Positions 46,943 through 58,530 of a stretch of 64,000 nt of DNA are shown piece by piece. The notes under the pieces were generated by a model that saw only the letters and a list, made by a program, of their open reading frames with translations, searched no databases and had not been told where the DNA came from. Within the stretch, counting starts at the first letter, position 1. Each line of letters begins with the position of its first letter. This DNA is from Hibiscus mutabilis (lineage: Eukaryota; Streptophyta; Magnoliopsida; Malvales; Malvaceae). The DNA lies in contig CM033732.1 in assembly GCA_019671005.1 (NCBI GenBank), positions 11,877,932 through 11,941,931 on the forward strand. The letters run 5' to 3'. A program made the position numbers and the translations under genes.

Positions 46943-47736
46943 GGTTTAACAGTGCCTAAATTATACTCCTTTTTTTAGTTAGGTGTTTAAATTTTGTTTT
47001 AGGTCAAATAGGTGCCTTTGTCTCACAATTAATTTTCGTTATTTGACATGTGTCATCTTCTTAAATTTTTAAAATTATATTTAAAAATAAATAAAAAAAT
47101 AAAAAAATAACCTCAAATTTCATAAAATAGCCCCAAATTTTAAATCCCTAACACCCCAAAACTCAAATCCTGATTTGACCTGATTTAGCCGCCGGTTGCC
47201 ACGTCGCCGCCCATCACATCCGTCGCCGGACCATCACAACCATTTACCACACCACCTCGTCACCGGAAATCAATTGATGCTGTGCGAAACGCCAAAATCA
47301 TCGAATGGTTCATTCGAATAATTCGCGACGAACGGCGACATAGCAAACGATGAACGATGTATAGGTCGTTCGGCGAGGGAATGATACTTCATTCCGTCAT
47401 CGAAAATGCAAACAACGCCGGTGGGAGTGGCCGGATTTAGGGGTTAGGGATTTGAGAACTATTTTGGGATTATTTGAAAACTTCATGATCTTTTAAAAAT
47501 TCTAATTTATTTTTTAAAAAATAAAATTCAGAAAATATTTAATACTACCACGTGTATAATTTTTATTGGATAATGGTAGAAAATTAATGTCTATTATGGT
47601 GGGGCACCTATTTGGATCACGAAAAAATACGTTAGACACCTAATCGGCCCAAAACAAAATTTAGGCGCTATCTAAAAAAAATTTAGGCACTATCTAAAAA
47701 AATGTATAATTTAAGTATTTGTTTGAGCGTTAAGCC
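46943..47736. mobile_element. Mutator-like MITE, 794 bp, GC-rich core
   Basis: Ends GGTTTAACAG... and, reverse-complemented, GGCTTAACGC... are flanked by TTTTATTAT (46934-46942) and TTTTAATAT (47737-47745), an 8 of 9 match. Subterminal repeats of GTGCCTAAATT / TAGGTGTTTAAATT type point inward on both sides. The centre (47170-47430) is GC-richer with GCCGCC, CGTCGCCGG and GCCGGTGG words. Same family as 5089-12558 and 49502-50392. Confidence 0.8.
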
Positions 47737-47879
47737 TTTTAATATGGTTGATATGTTTGGAAAGAATTATTTGTCTTTTTTGGTGTTTTATTTTATATCC
47801 AAAAAAAGTAAAAAGAAATATTTATTATTTATGTAAAAGAGAAAATAGATTATCAAACCTTGGAGCCGCTCTTTTCCCC

Positions 47880-48495
47880 CAAAAAAATCTAGCCTAATTT
47901 TTTTTCGTTCTTAATTCATTGGCAGTAGCGTTAATTTTAACGATGATCGTCATCGTCACGGTTTTTTGTCATATTTTTTTATATTAAATTATTGTTTTTT
48001 ATATTTTACTTTTTTTTAGTTTTATTTATCTTTTAGTATTTTTTTCTCTGCCTCGTGGCACGCTTCTATCTTATGGCATGTTATAGTTTACGGTTGTGGT
48101 AGATCTGCGTTTGTGGATATGTTTTTCACGACGTTAGGCTCTGATTTGCAGGTTATATGTGGTTCTCAGTAGTTTGATCCTTTTTTGTGGTTTGTTTTCC
48201 GATACAGTTATATTTGTTTTACGAAGCCGCCTCCTAGATTGTTGATTTTGCTCATCAATCCTACTTCAAGCTTGAAGCACGTAGGTGGATAGAGACAAGA
48301 AGTCTTGCTCATGGTTGAATTTCTCTAGTGTTTCATCTTTATCACTGTTTTGTAGCCCACTTGACGTGTTTTGTTAGTCTGGTGTTTATTTTCAATTTAG
48401 ATTTATTGTGTGTTTGTTTTTCTGCCACAATTTCATTTCTTTTGGGTTGTTTCTCTATTTTGATTTCTAATAAAACTCAACCAGTATATTGTTCA
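47880..48495 (+). repeat. LINE-like 3' tail copy 1
   Basis: Shares its layout with 59150-59790 and, inverted, 60165-60735: a GGCAGTAGCG or GCCACCGGCGGC start, a T-rich stretch, a TGTGGCACG-like phrase and a TTTCTAATAAAA-type end. It looks like the 3' untranslated part of L1-type elements or a derived SINE; the assignment is by eye. Confidence 0.35.
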
Positions 48496-48861
48496 AAAAA
48501 TAAATTCTACGTCATAACCATAAATTATAAATTCTAAAAAAATACACTATGTCCCTAATTATTTAAACTTTAATCTTAAATATTAACCCTAAATTTTAAA
48601 TCTAATGTTTTAGAGTGAAACATAAATAGGGACATCAAAAAGGACAAGATTTCTATTCATATATATGGGGCATGCATTTGAGTGTTGTAAGAATGATTCC
48701 GGCTTTGTGTTACCTCCGATAACTATAAATTTGTCCATGTTTTTGGGCATGGATACATGGTATTGGTGGTAGATAAATTAGAAAAATCAGTTAAACCAAA
48801 CGATGTATTGTAGGTTTATAAAATTTGATACGTATGCGGTATACCTTGTGATGTATTCAAG

Positions 48862-49058
48862 AACGAATGCAAGATTTTTATATACAGGAGTACGAACTAT
48901 TAGCAAGCTATATTAAAAATGTATGGGTGCGAAATTACAGGATTTTAGGAGATGTAAAATTATATTGTCAATAGAAACTAAAATATCTAAACTATTAAGG
49001 AATTTAAAAATTTTAAGGGTGTGACTGCTTCCTACACCCTCTCATTCAATCTTTGAAG
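48862..49058. mobile_element. hAT-derived MITE remnant related to the 5637-12296 element
   Basis: The left side AACGAATGCAAGATTTTTAT and the right side GTGACTGCTTCCTACACCCTC match the two end regions of the big hAT element (ACGGACGCAAGATTTTAT and GCGACTGCCCCCAACCCCCTC). No TSD identified. An internal deletion derivative is likely. Confidence 0.5.
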
Positions 49059-49308
49059 GTGTATGTACGAGAAGCTAGAAACTAGTTACTGTGTATTGGG
49101 TTTTCCCTTTCTCCACTATCAAACAGAGATGAAGCTACAAGGGATTGGCAATGGCCTTGGCCCCTTAAAATGAAAAATTTGTCGTATAACCCCTTAAGAA
49201 ACTATGTAATTATAAATTAATCAATTAAAAATTGTACATCAATCCTCCGAACATTTATAATTTAATATGATTTCCATTTAAAAAAAAATCTTGAGTTTGT
49301 CTCTGCTA

Positions 49309-49317
<9 letters not shown>

Positions 49318-49361
<44 letters not shown>
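49318..49361. repeat. (TAA)n microsatellite
   Basis: About 14-15 uninterrupted TAA units. Confidence 0.9.
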
Positions 49362-49501
49362 TACCATTTGGATAAAATACACTGACCATATCTTGAGTTA
49401 GATGATTGTCCATAGCAAAAGGGTGGAAAGAGTGTTAATTTTTTTTTTGAAAGCAAAAAAAAGTGTTAATATATTAAAATGAAGGTGGGGTGTATTATAA
49501 A

Positions 49502-50392
49502 GGCTTAAATGAAAAATAGGTGCCTAAAGTATACTTATTTTAAATTTTAGGTGCCTAAAGTATTTTTTTGTAAAAATAAGTGCCTAAAGTTTCAACCATT
49601 ATAATTTTAGGTGTCTGGCCGTTAAGATGTATTAAAAAAAATTTTGTTAACCAATCAATGCTTGACATGCGTCACTAACTTGATTTTTTAAAATTTCTTA
49701 AGAAAAATCCTAAAATTTTCAAATTTTCATAAAATCTCAGAATTTTACAATCTTTACAAAACAGTTCCCAAATCCCTAAAATTTCTCAAACCTAAACCAC
49801 CAAATCGTCGCCTCTTTTGCCGCTGATCACCGCTCCTGAGCACACCCCTTTAGTCTCCGGACCGAGGTGGTCATTTCCTCCAACACAGTATCGCCGAAAA
49901 TGTTGAATGATGTGCCAACCGAACGTCGATTTCACGTTCGACTGGCATGCAGTTCGGCGTTTCTGGCGACGTCGTGTTGGTAAAATAATTACCTCAGTCC
50001 AACAACCTAAGGGGTGTGCTCAGGCGTGATGATCAGCGGCGAAAGATCGGCGATTTGAGGGTTTGGGTTTGAGAAATTTTAGGGATTTGGGGACTGTTTT
50101 GTAAAGATTGCAAAATTTTGGGATTTTATAAAAAATTGATTTTTTAAATAAAAAATTTTTTTTAAGTTTTTTTGAAAAAAATAAAATAAACATGTCACGC
50201 GTCAAGCTTTGATTAGTTAATAATTTTTTTTAACACCTTTTAATGGTCAGACACCTAAAATTACATAAATATAAACTTTAGGCACCTAAAATTATAACGG
50301 CTAAAACTTTGAATATTTATCTTTAAAAAAACTTTAAATACCTAAAATTTAAAATATATATATACTTTAAAAACACAGTTTTTATTTAAGCC
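49502..50392. mobile_element. Mutator-like foldback MITE, 891 bp, perfect 9-bp TSD
   Basis: The TSD TATTATAAA occurs at 49493-49501 and 50393-50401 (9 of 9). The ends are GGCTTAAATGAAAAAT and, reverse-complemented, GGCTTAAATAAAAACT. The whole element is close to a giant palindrome: AAATCCCTAAAATTTCTCAA on the left (about 49770-49789) pairs with TTGAGAAATTTTAGGGATTT on the right (about 50070-50090), and the GC-rich GCCGCTGATCA pairs with TGATCAGCGGC. No coding potential. Confidence 0.88.
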
Positions 50393-50401
50393 TATTATAA
50401 A

Positions 50402-51412
50402 CTGTAATGTATGTCTGACATGCAAACATTGAAATGGTATAATAATCTCATGTTTTTTCAAAGATATGGGACCTGAACCTGCCAAATAATAATCACAAGA
50501 GTCAAAAAGGTTGTATTTCACTGGGCCCTCATGTAGGATCATTTTTATAAATAAGTCATAAAGGCGGGCCTAGTTTGTTAAATAATTTCAAGAAACACAA
50601 TTTCTTGTCCGCTCCATTTTCTTGTAAAGGGTGTAATTCACTCTTTAGAAAAAAATGTGAAATATTTGCTCTGTGGGGAGGAAAGATAATCAGTGAAATA
50701 AATTTAAAACCTTTTTTTTAATTTCTATTTTTTTTTAGATTTTAGAACTTATTAAAGTTTATTTAGGTATAATGATAAATTTAGTTTTTAGTTTCTATAC
50801 ATTTTTTAATTTATTTTTATTCCTTTTAGTTAAATTTAATCATAACTTTTTCAACAAAAAATAAATAAATTTGACCCTAACATTTTAAAAAGGCTCGATT
50901 TTTTTTAAAAAAAATTAACTAAAACGTTAGATTTTAACAGGGTTGACATGATGGCAATCCACATGCACTACATGCTAATTTTTATTTTAAATTTTTATAG
51001 TTTTTTAAATATTTTATAATTTTTAAATTATTGATTGATTAATTTAGAATTTTATAAGTTTTAAATATTTTATCATTTTTATTGGATATTGTATAATACA
51101 CTATATTTTTTAAAAATGTGATATGTATAAAAATTATTAAAATTTATATAATATCAATTATTATAAAATTAAAATTTATATAAAATAAAATAATATGAGA
51201 TTAAATATATAATACGAATATTGTATAAATTGTAATCTATTGAACTATTTTTCCTTGTATTTGTCGTTTTAGGTCTACTCGGCTGGTGCTTTACATGTTG
51301 ATGAAAGTATATATTCAAGGAAACTTTCATTATATATGATTTGATGGAATTCGGTGCTTTGCCAACTTTACATGCAAACATCGTCAAGTCGTTAACTTCT
51401 TTTTCATTATTT
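50402..51412. other. AT-rich spacer
   Basis: No supported gene. A repeat-like stretch at 50720-51010 resembles MITE ends (AACATTTTAAAAAGGCTCGA) but no mate was identified. Confidence 0.4.
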
Positions 51413-51421
51413 TAAATTTTT

Positions 51422-52910
51422 GATTAAAGGGCATTTTTGTTCCTGAGTTCTACCCGAAAAATTAATTCAGTCCTCGCTAAAAACGTACTCAATTAGGTTT
51501 TTTGTTCGCAAATTGAATTAAATTGACCATTTGACCTACGTTGACTGTTACAATATTGATGTGATGATCCACGACGTTGATGTGACAGTCAATAATGATG
51601 ATGTGTCAGTACAAATGGTATGATGATGTGGCATATGGGCTGAATTAATTTTTAACCGAATTTGAGGCACAATTAATTTTTTTGCTGAGTTCAAGGGCAT
51701 AATTGATTTTAATTGAAAGTTCGATAACTTATTTAATATTTAAGTTAAAAAATAAGAATTTAGAAATTTTAAAAATATTAAAATTGGATGAATAAGTGTC
51801 TAAATTTGAAGTTAATTTAATCAATTTATTTAGTTTTTGAATAAAAGTAGATAAATAATTTAGTTTTTCGAGTTAAAACTTTACAAATGAAATATATGAA
51901 AAATCAATTAACAAATTGGTGTAAATATTCTTTCGGTCCTTGATAATTTTAAAAATAAGCTAAATAAAAAATCTCAAAAAAATCAATATATTCTTCAACT
52001 TTTTAGGAATACCCATAAACTTAATAAAAATTAATAAAATATTCAAAAAATATTGAAAATAAAAATTAATATAAAAAATTAAAATATATTAACAAATATA
52101 AATTGATAAAATTTAAATATAAAAATTAAAAAAATATATAAAGTATTAAAAAAGTTAAACAATTTCATCGAAAAAGTCTTCGACTTCGTGAGTCTGAGTA
52201 TTACCATTTGTTAAACATATTTTCAGTGGAATCAACCTTGTATTAGAGTAACAATAAAACATATATTTTCTTTCGTTTTTCTACATCAAATTGATGCTCA
52301 ATACTATTTGATGTAGAAAAATGAAGGAGAATTTTGGTTTTATTACTACTCTAATACAAAGATGATTCCATTGAAAATATGTTCAAGAAATATTAGCACG
52401 CTTAGCATAATCAGAAATAGTCACATACTTTTTCGATGGTTTATAAATATTTTTTTTATATTTAAAACATTTGATATTTTTAATTTGTTTTTACTTAGTT
52501 TTTTAATTCATTATATTGATTTTATTTTTTAATATTATTTAAATATTTTTAAATTTTTATTTTTAGCTTAAAGATTAAGTTATTAAACTTCCAGTTAAAA
52601 TTTATGCCCTTTAACTCGACAAAAAAATCAATTATCCTCAAATTTGGTTAAAATAATCAATCCAACCCCTCTGTAACATCATCATCCCACGTGCACTACA
52701 ATGTCATCATCATTGACTACCACGTTAGCATCGTGGATCGCCACGTCAATATTGTTAACTGCCACGTCAACACTGTAACAGTCAATGTCGGTCAAAGGGT
52801 CAATTAGATACAATTTGCGAACTGTAAAGCCTAATTGAGTACGTTTTTCGACAATAAACTGAATTAATTTTTTGGGTCATACTCTGAGACAGAAAAATAC
52901 CTTTTTAGCC
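51422..52910. mobile_element. Long-TIR foldback element, 1489 bp, probable Mutator-like MITE
   Basis: Flanked by TAAATTTTT (51413-51421) and TAAATTTCT (52911-52919), 8 of 9 matching. Inverted arms of about 240 bases run inward from both ends (AATTAATTCAGT on the left against ACTGAATTAATT on the right; ACGTACTCAATTAGG against CCTAATTGAGTACGT). A second, sharper hairpin sits inside at about 52213-52388. No protein. Confidence 0.8.
52213..52388. repeat. Internal inverted repeat (about 75-bp arms)
   Basis: The left arm (AACATATTTTCAGTGGAATC ... TTTTTCTACATCAAAT) is the reverse complement, with few mismatches, of the right arm (ATTTGATGTAGAAAAA ... GATTCCATTGAAAATATGTT). The loop is about 15 bases, so the RNA would form a long hairpin. 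Confidence 0.8.
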
Positions 52911-52919
52911 TAAATTTCT

Positions 52920-53245
52920 ATATGTCATCATCAAATAATAATAATCAAAGGAAAACCCTAACGTTCTCAACTACCCGCTGTCGTACGAAAATTCGTCCGT
53001 TGCCTGTCAAAAAGTATCCCAAATACCATTGTTCTACTAACGTTAGAACATCTGGCTTATTCTACACCGTTAGACGATCAGAGATCAAACAAGAAGGGCA
53101 GGAACATAGTTGAGGATGGATCGCAGTCGGGTGCGCAGGTTACTAGCGAGGCTGGTATGAACAAGGCTGATAATACACACATCTTGGGGAAAGTTACGTA
53201 CGCTGGCATGGTAGCTAACCCTAGTGTGGCTGACGCGAATAAAAC
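52920..53245 (+). other. Possible gene or LINE-ORF1 fragment, not identified
   Basis: GC-richer than its surroundings. A 63-codon open frame at 52922-53113 has no recognisable domain. Beyond it, another frame (GSQSGAQVTSEAGM, ILGKVTYAGMVANPS) has the style of the 5' end of a plant L1 ORF1. Too short to call. Confidence 0.25.
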
Positions 53246-54015
53246 TAAATTATTACTTCGGGTCGGGTTGGATATTTTTTAACCTTAAAATCAAACCAAA
53301 CTAAACTTGACCCGACCTCATCTTCAAAAAGCTCAACCCGAACTCATCCTGTACCCAATTTTTTTTTTCAAAAAAACCGAACTTATAAGGTCGGGTCAGA
53401 AATCATCGAGTCTGGGTCAAATAACCATCCCTAATTGAATCGATTACTTTTTTGGGTCGGGTCAATATCGAATCGGTCGATTTTCGATTTGAGTAAATAT
53501 ATGAAGATTATTTTTTAAAAGGAGAAAATATTATATTAAACCATTAAATTATTGTTAAAGGTGGTTGTTATTTAGCAATATAATACGAAAGGAGAATAAA
53601 ACATATATATTTGAGCAAATTAAATTTGGGTTGCTTTCGGTTCGGGTTGTTTTCGGTTATGTTTGATTTTTAGTTTGGGTCAAATTGGGTATGACTTGCT
53701 TTGGGTTCAGGTTGTTTTCGGTTATGTTTGATTTTTAGTGTGGGTCAAATTGAGTATGAATTGCTTTCAGTTCAACTAAAATTCGAGTTGTTTTGGTTCA
53801 GATTGTTTTTAGGTGCGAGTTACTTTCGATTATGTTTTGATTTTTAGTTTGGGTGAAATTGGGCATGAGTTGCTTTCGGTTCAACTAAATTTTGAGTTGT
53901 TTTGGTTCGATTCGATTTGTTTCGAGTTCAGATCAAATTTGGACCATCACATTGGAGTCCGCGTCAAATTTTGAGTCGGGTAGATCGATTCGAGTCACGG
54001 GTCAAGTTTGCCAGG
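53240..54015. repeat. GGGT/TTCGG-rich dispersed repeat with internal tandem units
   Basis: Units of roughly 60-65 bases with GTTTTCGGTTATGTTTGATT and TTTAGTTTGGGTCAAATTGG recur three to four times at 53610-53890. GGGTCGGGT and its complement occur at both sides (53258-53275, 53300-53320, 53380-53400, 53975-54005). It looks like a non-autonomous TE family; the superfamily was not determined. Confidence 0.5.
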
Positions 54016-54114
54016 TCTATTAAATTATAAAAATATTAATATTAAAATATTACTAAGTATATTTAAAAAATGTATACATTAATTTCTTATTTATTGAATT
54101 ATTTTAATACAATA

Positions 54115-54865
54115 TACTTAATTATTAAATTTACATAATATTTGAAGTATATGCATTAAACTCGTCTATTTAAAAGAAAAATAATTATTTTTCATTTTAA
54201 GATCAATTTGTTACTTGACGCGTGATCTAATTTTTAATCTCTTTAATTATTTATTTTTAAAAAAAGTTATTTAAAAAAACTAATTTCTCACAAAACTCTC
54301 AAAATACCTAATTTTTTCAAACCTCTAAGCCCTAAAACATTTTCCTCCTTTCTTCGTCTATTATCCTCGAATGCCACCCTAATGTTGCAGCAATAAGATC
54401 TCCTCTCGCCGCAAGAGTCGTAAAATCCAATTCACAACACTTAATGTTTGTTCCTTTGTTTGTCGTTCGTGACACCTACATCGTTCGTGGTGATTTATAT
54501 GTTGATTTTTGACGACATAAAAATAATAATCATTAGTGGAGGATCAAGCAATAAAAGGAGTGGAGAGTGGCAGTTGATTCAGAGATAATATTAGATGGAT
54601 TTAGAGATTTTAGAGTCTAAGTTTTTTTTTAATCTAGAGATTTTTTAAAAAAATTAACAGCTTTGTGTTTTTTTTTAAATAAATAGAATTAAGAACTGGG
54701 CCACGTATTATACATTTATTGGTTGATAAATTTTTTAAACGGTCATTAATAAATCGACCTTAAAATGATAACAGAATAAAATGTTACACATCTATTTTAA
54801 CAAAAAAAAACTTCAAACATCTAAATAAAATATTATAATTTAAACATTTATTTTATAATTAAGTC
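54115..54865. mobile_element. Degenerate copy of the Mutator-like MITE family
   Basis: The left arm ACTTAATTATTAAATT ... CATTTTAAGATCAATTTGTTA pairs with the right arm, reverse-complemented GACTTAATTATAAAATAAAT ... CATTTTAAGGTCGATTTATTA. A GC-richer centre lies at 54340-54480. No convincing 9-bp TSD; older than the other copies. Confidence 0.55.
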
Positions 54866-55272
54866 TAATTAAATTAATGAAACGTTTTCAAAGTATTACT
54901 ATAAAATGTAAGTAAAAAGCATAGATAAACGCACGTTAGACCTATTTCCTATATTGGTCTTAGCCTTTGACATATTGATAAACGAGTTCATACATTTTAA
55001 CGCAGTCTTCATTTGGAATTATGCCGGTATATCTATTATCTATGGCATTGAGCTCCCCAATTAATCCAATAAAAACCAAAAGAAAAATAAATTGAATTAA
55101 ATCAGTTTGTTAAAACATGATCATATTTATTTTTAAAGAAAATAAGTGGTGACAAACGCCGCTTCTTTGCCTACCAAATTGTAAGGCAACTATTAGTTCC
55201 AACAGTTTGATTCATCTTCGAGAGGGGTGAGTCTACAGTATAATAATTTAATTTATAATTAAAAATGACACA

Positions 55273-55556
55273 ATCTAAATGTTAGAAAACATGAAACTTT
55301 AAATCTTATTTATACAACCAAAATATTATAGTCAAGTTTCAAAAGTTGTCGTGAAAAATAAATAGTTAACATTTTAAGTTGCAACCTAAAATGTTATAAA
55401 AAAAATATTAGAAAACATGAATCTAAATGTTAGAAAACATGAAACTTTAAATCTTATTTATACAACCAAAATATTATAGTCAAGTTTCAAAAGTTGTCTT
55501 GAAAAATAAATAGTTAACATTTTAAGTTGCAACCTAAAATGTTATTAAAAATATAT
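55273..55556. repeat. Direct tandem duplication, 148-bp unit
   Basis: ATCTAAATGTTAGAAAACAT starts at 55273 and again at 55421. The following about 130 bases are the same in both except one visible G/T change (TTGTCGTG against TTGTCTTG). The duplication is recent. Confidence 0.9.
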
Positions 55557-55629
55557 AATATTTTAATTACGTAGATAATATTTTAAGTTTCGTATATTTT
55601 TTATATTTTAATTATATTATTTTTTAACC

Positions 55630-55788
55630 TTAAATTAAGGGATTGTACTCTAAACTCACAACTTTACGAGAGAGATGATTTTGCTTGAACTTTGACCATG
55701 TCCATGAAAAGAAGAGCATAGAAGAAGCGACGCCTTCGAAGTTGAACCAACCCGGATTCACCGCTGATACCCATTGCACGCTCCCCAT
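55630..55788 (-). other. Small open frame, 52 codons, unidentified
   Basis: The minus-strand ATG at 55786-55788 opens MGSVQWVSAVNPGWFNFEGV and continues with a W/F-rich stretch (SSMLFFSWTWSKFKQN) to TAA at 55630. GC content and codon style stand out from the AT-rich surroundings. A GTAAAG after CTCTC at about 55669-55679 could be a splice donor, so this may be a first exon or a gene fragment. No family recognised. Confidence 0.25.
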
Positions 55789-56294
55789 GCTTTACTATTA
55801 AATAAATCGGAAAATAACCCTAAATGGGATAATATTCCAGCAGTGAAATATTTTTTTATAAACAGGTACAGTTTAGGGTTTAAAAAGTTATTTTAGGGTT
55901 TATATGTTTAAATTTTTAAGATTTAAAATTTAAGTTTTATAGTTAAAATTAAAATTTAAAATTTAGTAGATAGAGTTTATATTTTTAGGTTTTATGATTA
56001 GATATTTAAACTTTAGTTTTTTTAAATAATTATGTTTGTGAAAAACCTTTTTGAGTGGAATAATAACCCTAAATATATTAGCCTGTATATTTGAACCTCG
56101 GAGTTGAATATCTGTTCCAGATTGCACCAACCCTAATCATCCATTCCATAACAAAGGAAGATTCACTTTTACTTTCACCCCATCTTTTATATCGGAGTAA
56201 AGCAAGGTAGAGCAGGAAAAAAAAGAGAGCATCTTTCTTGTTTAGAATTATTTTACTTGAGGCATTGAAAGTAAAGGGACTTAACTAAAACACA

Positions 56295-56484
56295 GGAATG
56301 GAGGGAAGCTGAAGGGGGAGATTGTTCCCCTAAAAATTTAAAATTCTTATTTAATTTAGAAAAATATTAATTTTTATGTATTTCTTATCGAAAATCTATT
56401 TTCGTCCTTTAAAATTTTATAAGTTCGACTATTCTAAAATTTTATAGGTTCGCCCCTTAACATAAAGTTCTGCGTATGTCCCTT
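56295..56484. mobile_element. hAT-derived MITE remnant related to the 5637-12296 element
   Basis: The left side CAGGAATGGAGGGAAG with GGGGGAGATTGTTCCCC matches the right end of the big hAT. The right side CGCCCCTTAACATAAAG with GCGTATGTCCCT is the inverted left end. About 190 bp. No TSD identified. Confidence 0.55.
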
Positions 56485-56489
56485 TAATT

Positions 56490-58070
56490 AAGCATCCTTT
56501 GTTATCCTTCAAAACACTCCATTTTTATTTACAAGAGAAAAGCTAGTAAAAAGAAGGGGTGAAACAACTTTTTAGTCCCTGGACTTAACATTTTTTTAAT
56601 CTCAATCCTTAAATTTTGTTTTTGTTCACATTATTCATGAACTTGACAACTCTTCTCATTTTAGTCATTTTGACAGTGGCACTTTGAGATTGTGCCATGA
56701 CACACCCTCAATGTGTCGCATCATCAAAATGACTAAAAATGTCTCAATCAAAGTTGTATGATCAATATGGAATGAGAAAAATTTAGAACCAAATTGAGAA
56801 AAATGGCGATTTTACCACTAAAAAGAAAGTAAAAGATTTCTTAAGACGCACAATATATTTTTTAATCATCTTAATCTTTTACGGAAAATATAATTAAAAA
56901 AAGTCAGTATAATGAATATTTGCTTCCACTCTTTAATGTAATCAAGTTTGAGAAAAATATTTTATTTTCATTTTGCTTGGCGTTTGAAAAGGCACCAAAT
57001 GATTGGATTCGTGTATAATTGCTCGTAATTACATAAGTATGATATGTTTGGTTAATTATTATAATTGGTGGACCTCACTAAACTAGATGTAATTAAAACA
57101 TTTCGATTATACTTTTCAATTTTTTTGAATAGTCTAAAAGTGATTATAATGTAATATCTGTTCATACACTTTTTAATATTATAAAAAATAATGAGAGTTA
57201 AAATCTATTTGAATTGAGTGTAATTAGAACACCTCAATTACATTGTTCAATTCTTAAGACAACAACGAGAATTGAAGTAATAACGAGCGTAATTAACTGT
57301 AATGACTAGCAAACTTTTGTCCGTTTTTTAATTAATGTGTCCTATTAAATTGGTGTAATTATATATTATCAACAGAAAAGGTATAGAAAATTGTAATTTA
57401 TTGTAATTATAAGAGGTTGCAATTATTAGGATAATAATTACATTTTCTTCAAGTTGCAATGTAGTGTTCAAATAATAATATTTTAATTATTCAAACTAAA
57501 ATACACATGTTTTGTTCTTTAATTTTTATTTTCCTTCATTTTTGTAATAACTTATTCAAGTATAACCATGGCGAAACTGAAATATTTATTAATAAATCTC
57601 AATCATTTAACTGTTTTTTATGTTTTTTTCTTGTAACGATGCTGATTTAGTATGTTATATATCATTTTAAAATAAAATTACCGCGTGCACTGTATCATCT
57701 TTTTTTTCCTTCCAGTCTTTTTCATGTTTAGATTCTAGAATACATGGCAGTCAATTTCATTAGAATGTTTGATCTTGTACTCACTACTCAGTTTTGTCAC
57801 ATCGTTAATATTTTGCACTTTGAATCGTACAATGCAAAAGTATCATACTTTACTCTATTTCACAAGCAAAATTTATTAACAGAAAAAATTGATACAGCAA
57901 GGGATAGAAATTTAAAATCTTTTTCCCCGATGTAAGGTAGTCTGTAGGGTTGAAGTTTAAAAAATTAGGGGTAAAGTGTATTCTTTAGTGTTTATGGTTT
58001 AAGATTTAAAATTTAGGATTATGTTTTAAAATTTATTTTTTTGTGTTGGGACATAAAAAAGACAAAAAAA
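56490..58070. other. AT-rich spacer
   Basis: No supported gene. Stretches with CGTAATTAC/GTAATTA words at 57010-57480 look like worn MITE sequence. A short frame at 57744-57935 has no domain. Confidence 0.4.
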
Positions 58071-58079
58071 AAAACAAAT

Positions 58080-58530
58080 GAGTTTTGTCTTATAGTAAAT
58101 ACTCAATTACTTTTATATTTTTAGACCGTTAGATGAAGGTAATAAATAGCTAAGATTATTTCCTTATTTTTTTTCAAGTGATAATCTTCACATATTCTAT
58201 TGTGAATCTCAGTCATTAATTTTACCCATTCAACGATCCAAAAAATGTGTAAAATTTAAAAACTTTTACATTGTGTAACCATATCATATCTCATATATAT
58301 ATATAGGATCTACTTACACAATATAAAACTCAATTACTTTTACACTCTTTTTTAAACGTGGGATGGTGATAATAAATGACGAAGATTATTTACTTACCTC
58401 CTTTTACTTATGATAATCTTCACATTTTCTACTATTAATCTCAACCATACATTTACTTTCATCTAATGATCTAAAAAAGTGTAAAAAAGTATTACATAGT
58501 GTAAGAGAATCATATCTCATATATATATAT
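58080..58530. repeat. Two adjacent copies of a foldback MITE (about 220 bp each)
   Basis: Copy 1 (about 58090-58300) and copy 2 (about 58315-58530) share CTCAATTACTTTTA, GATAATCTTCACAT and the closing ATCATATCTCATATATATATATA. Each copy folds on itself: TTACACTCTTTTTT near one end pairs with AAAAAAGTGTAA near the other. Confidence 0.65.

Noticed and set aside
50020..50205. Minus-strand frame in the 891-bp MITE
   Set aside because: Lysine/phenylalanine-rich translation of the foldback arm; no homology to a known domain.
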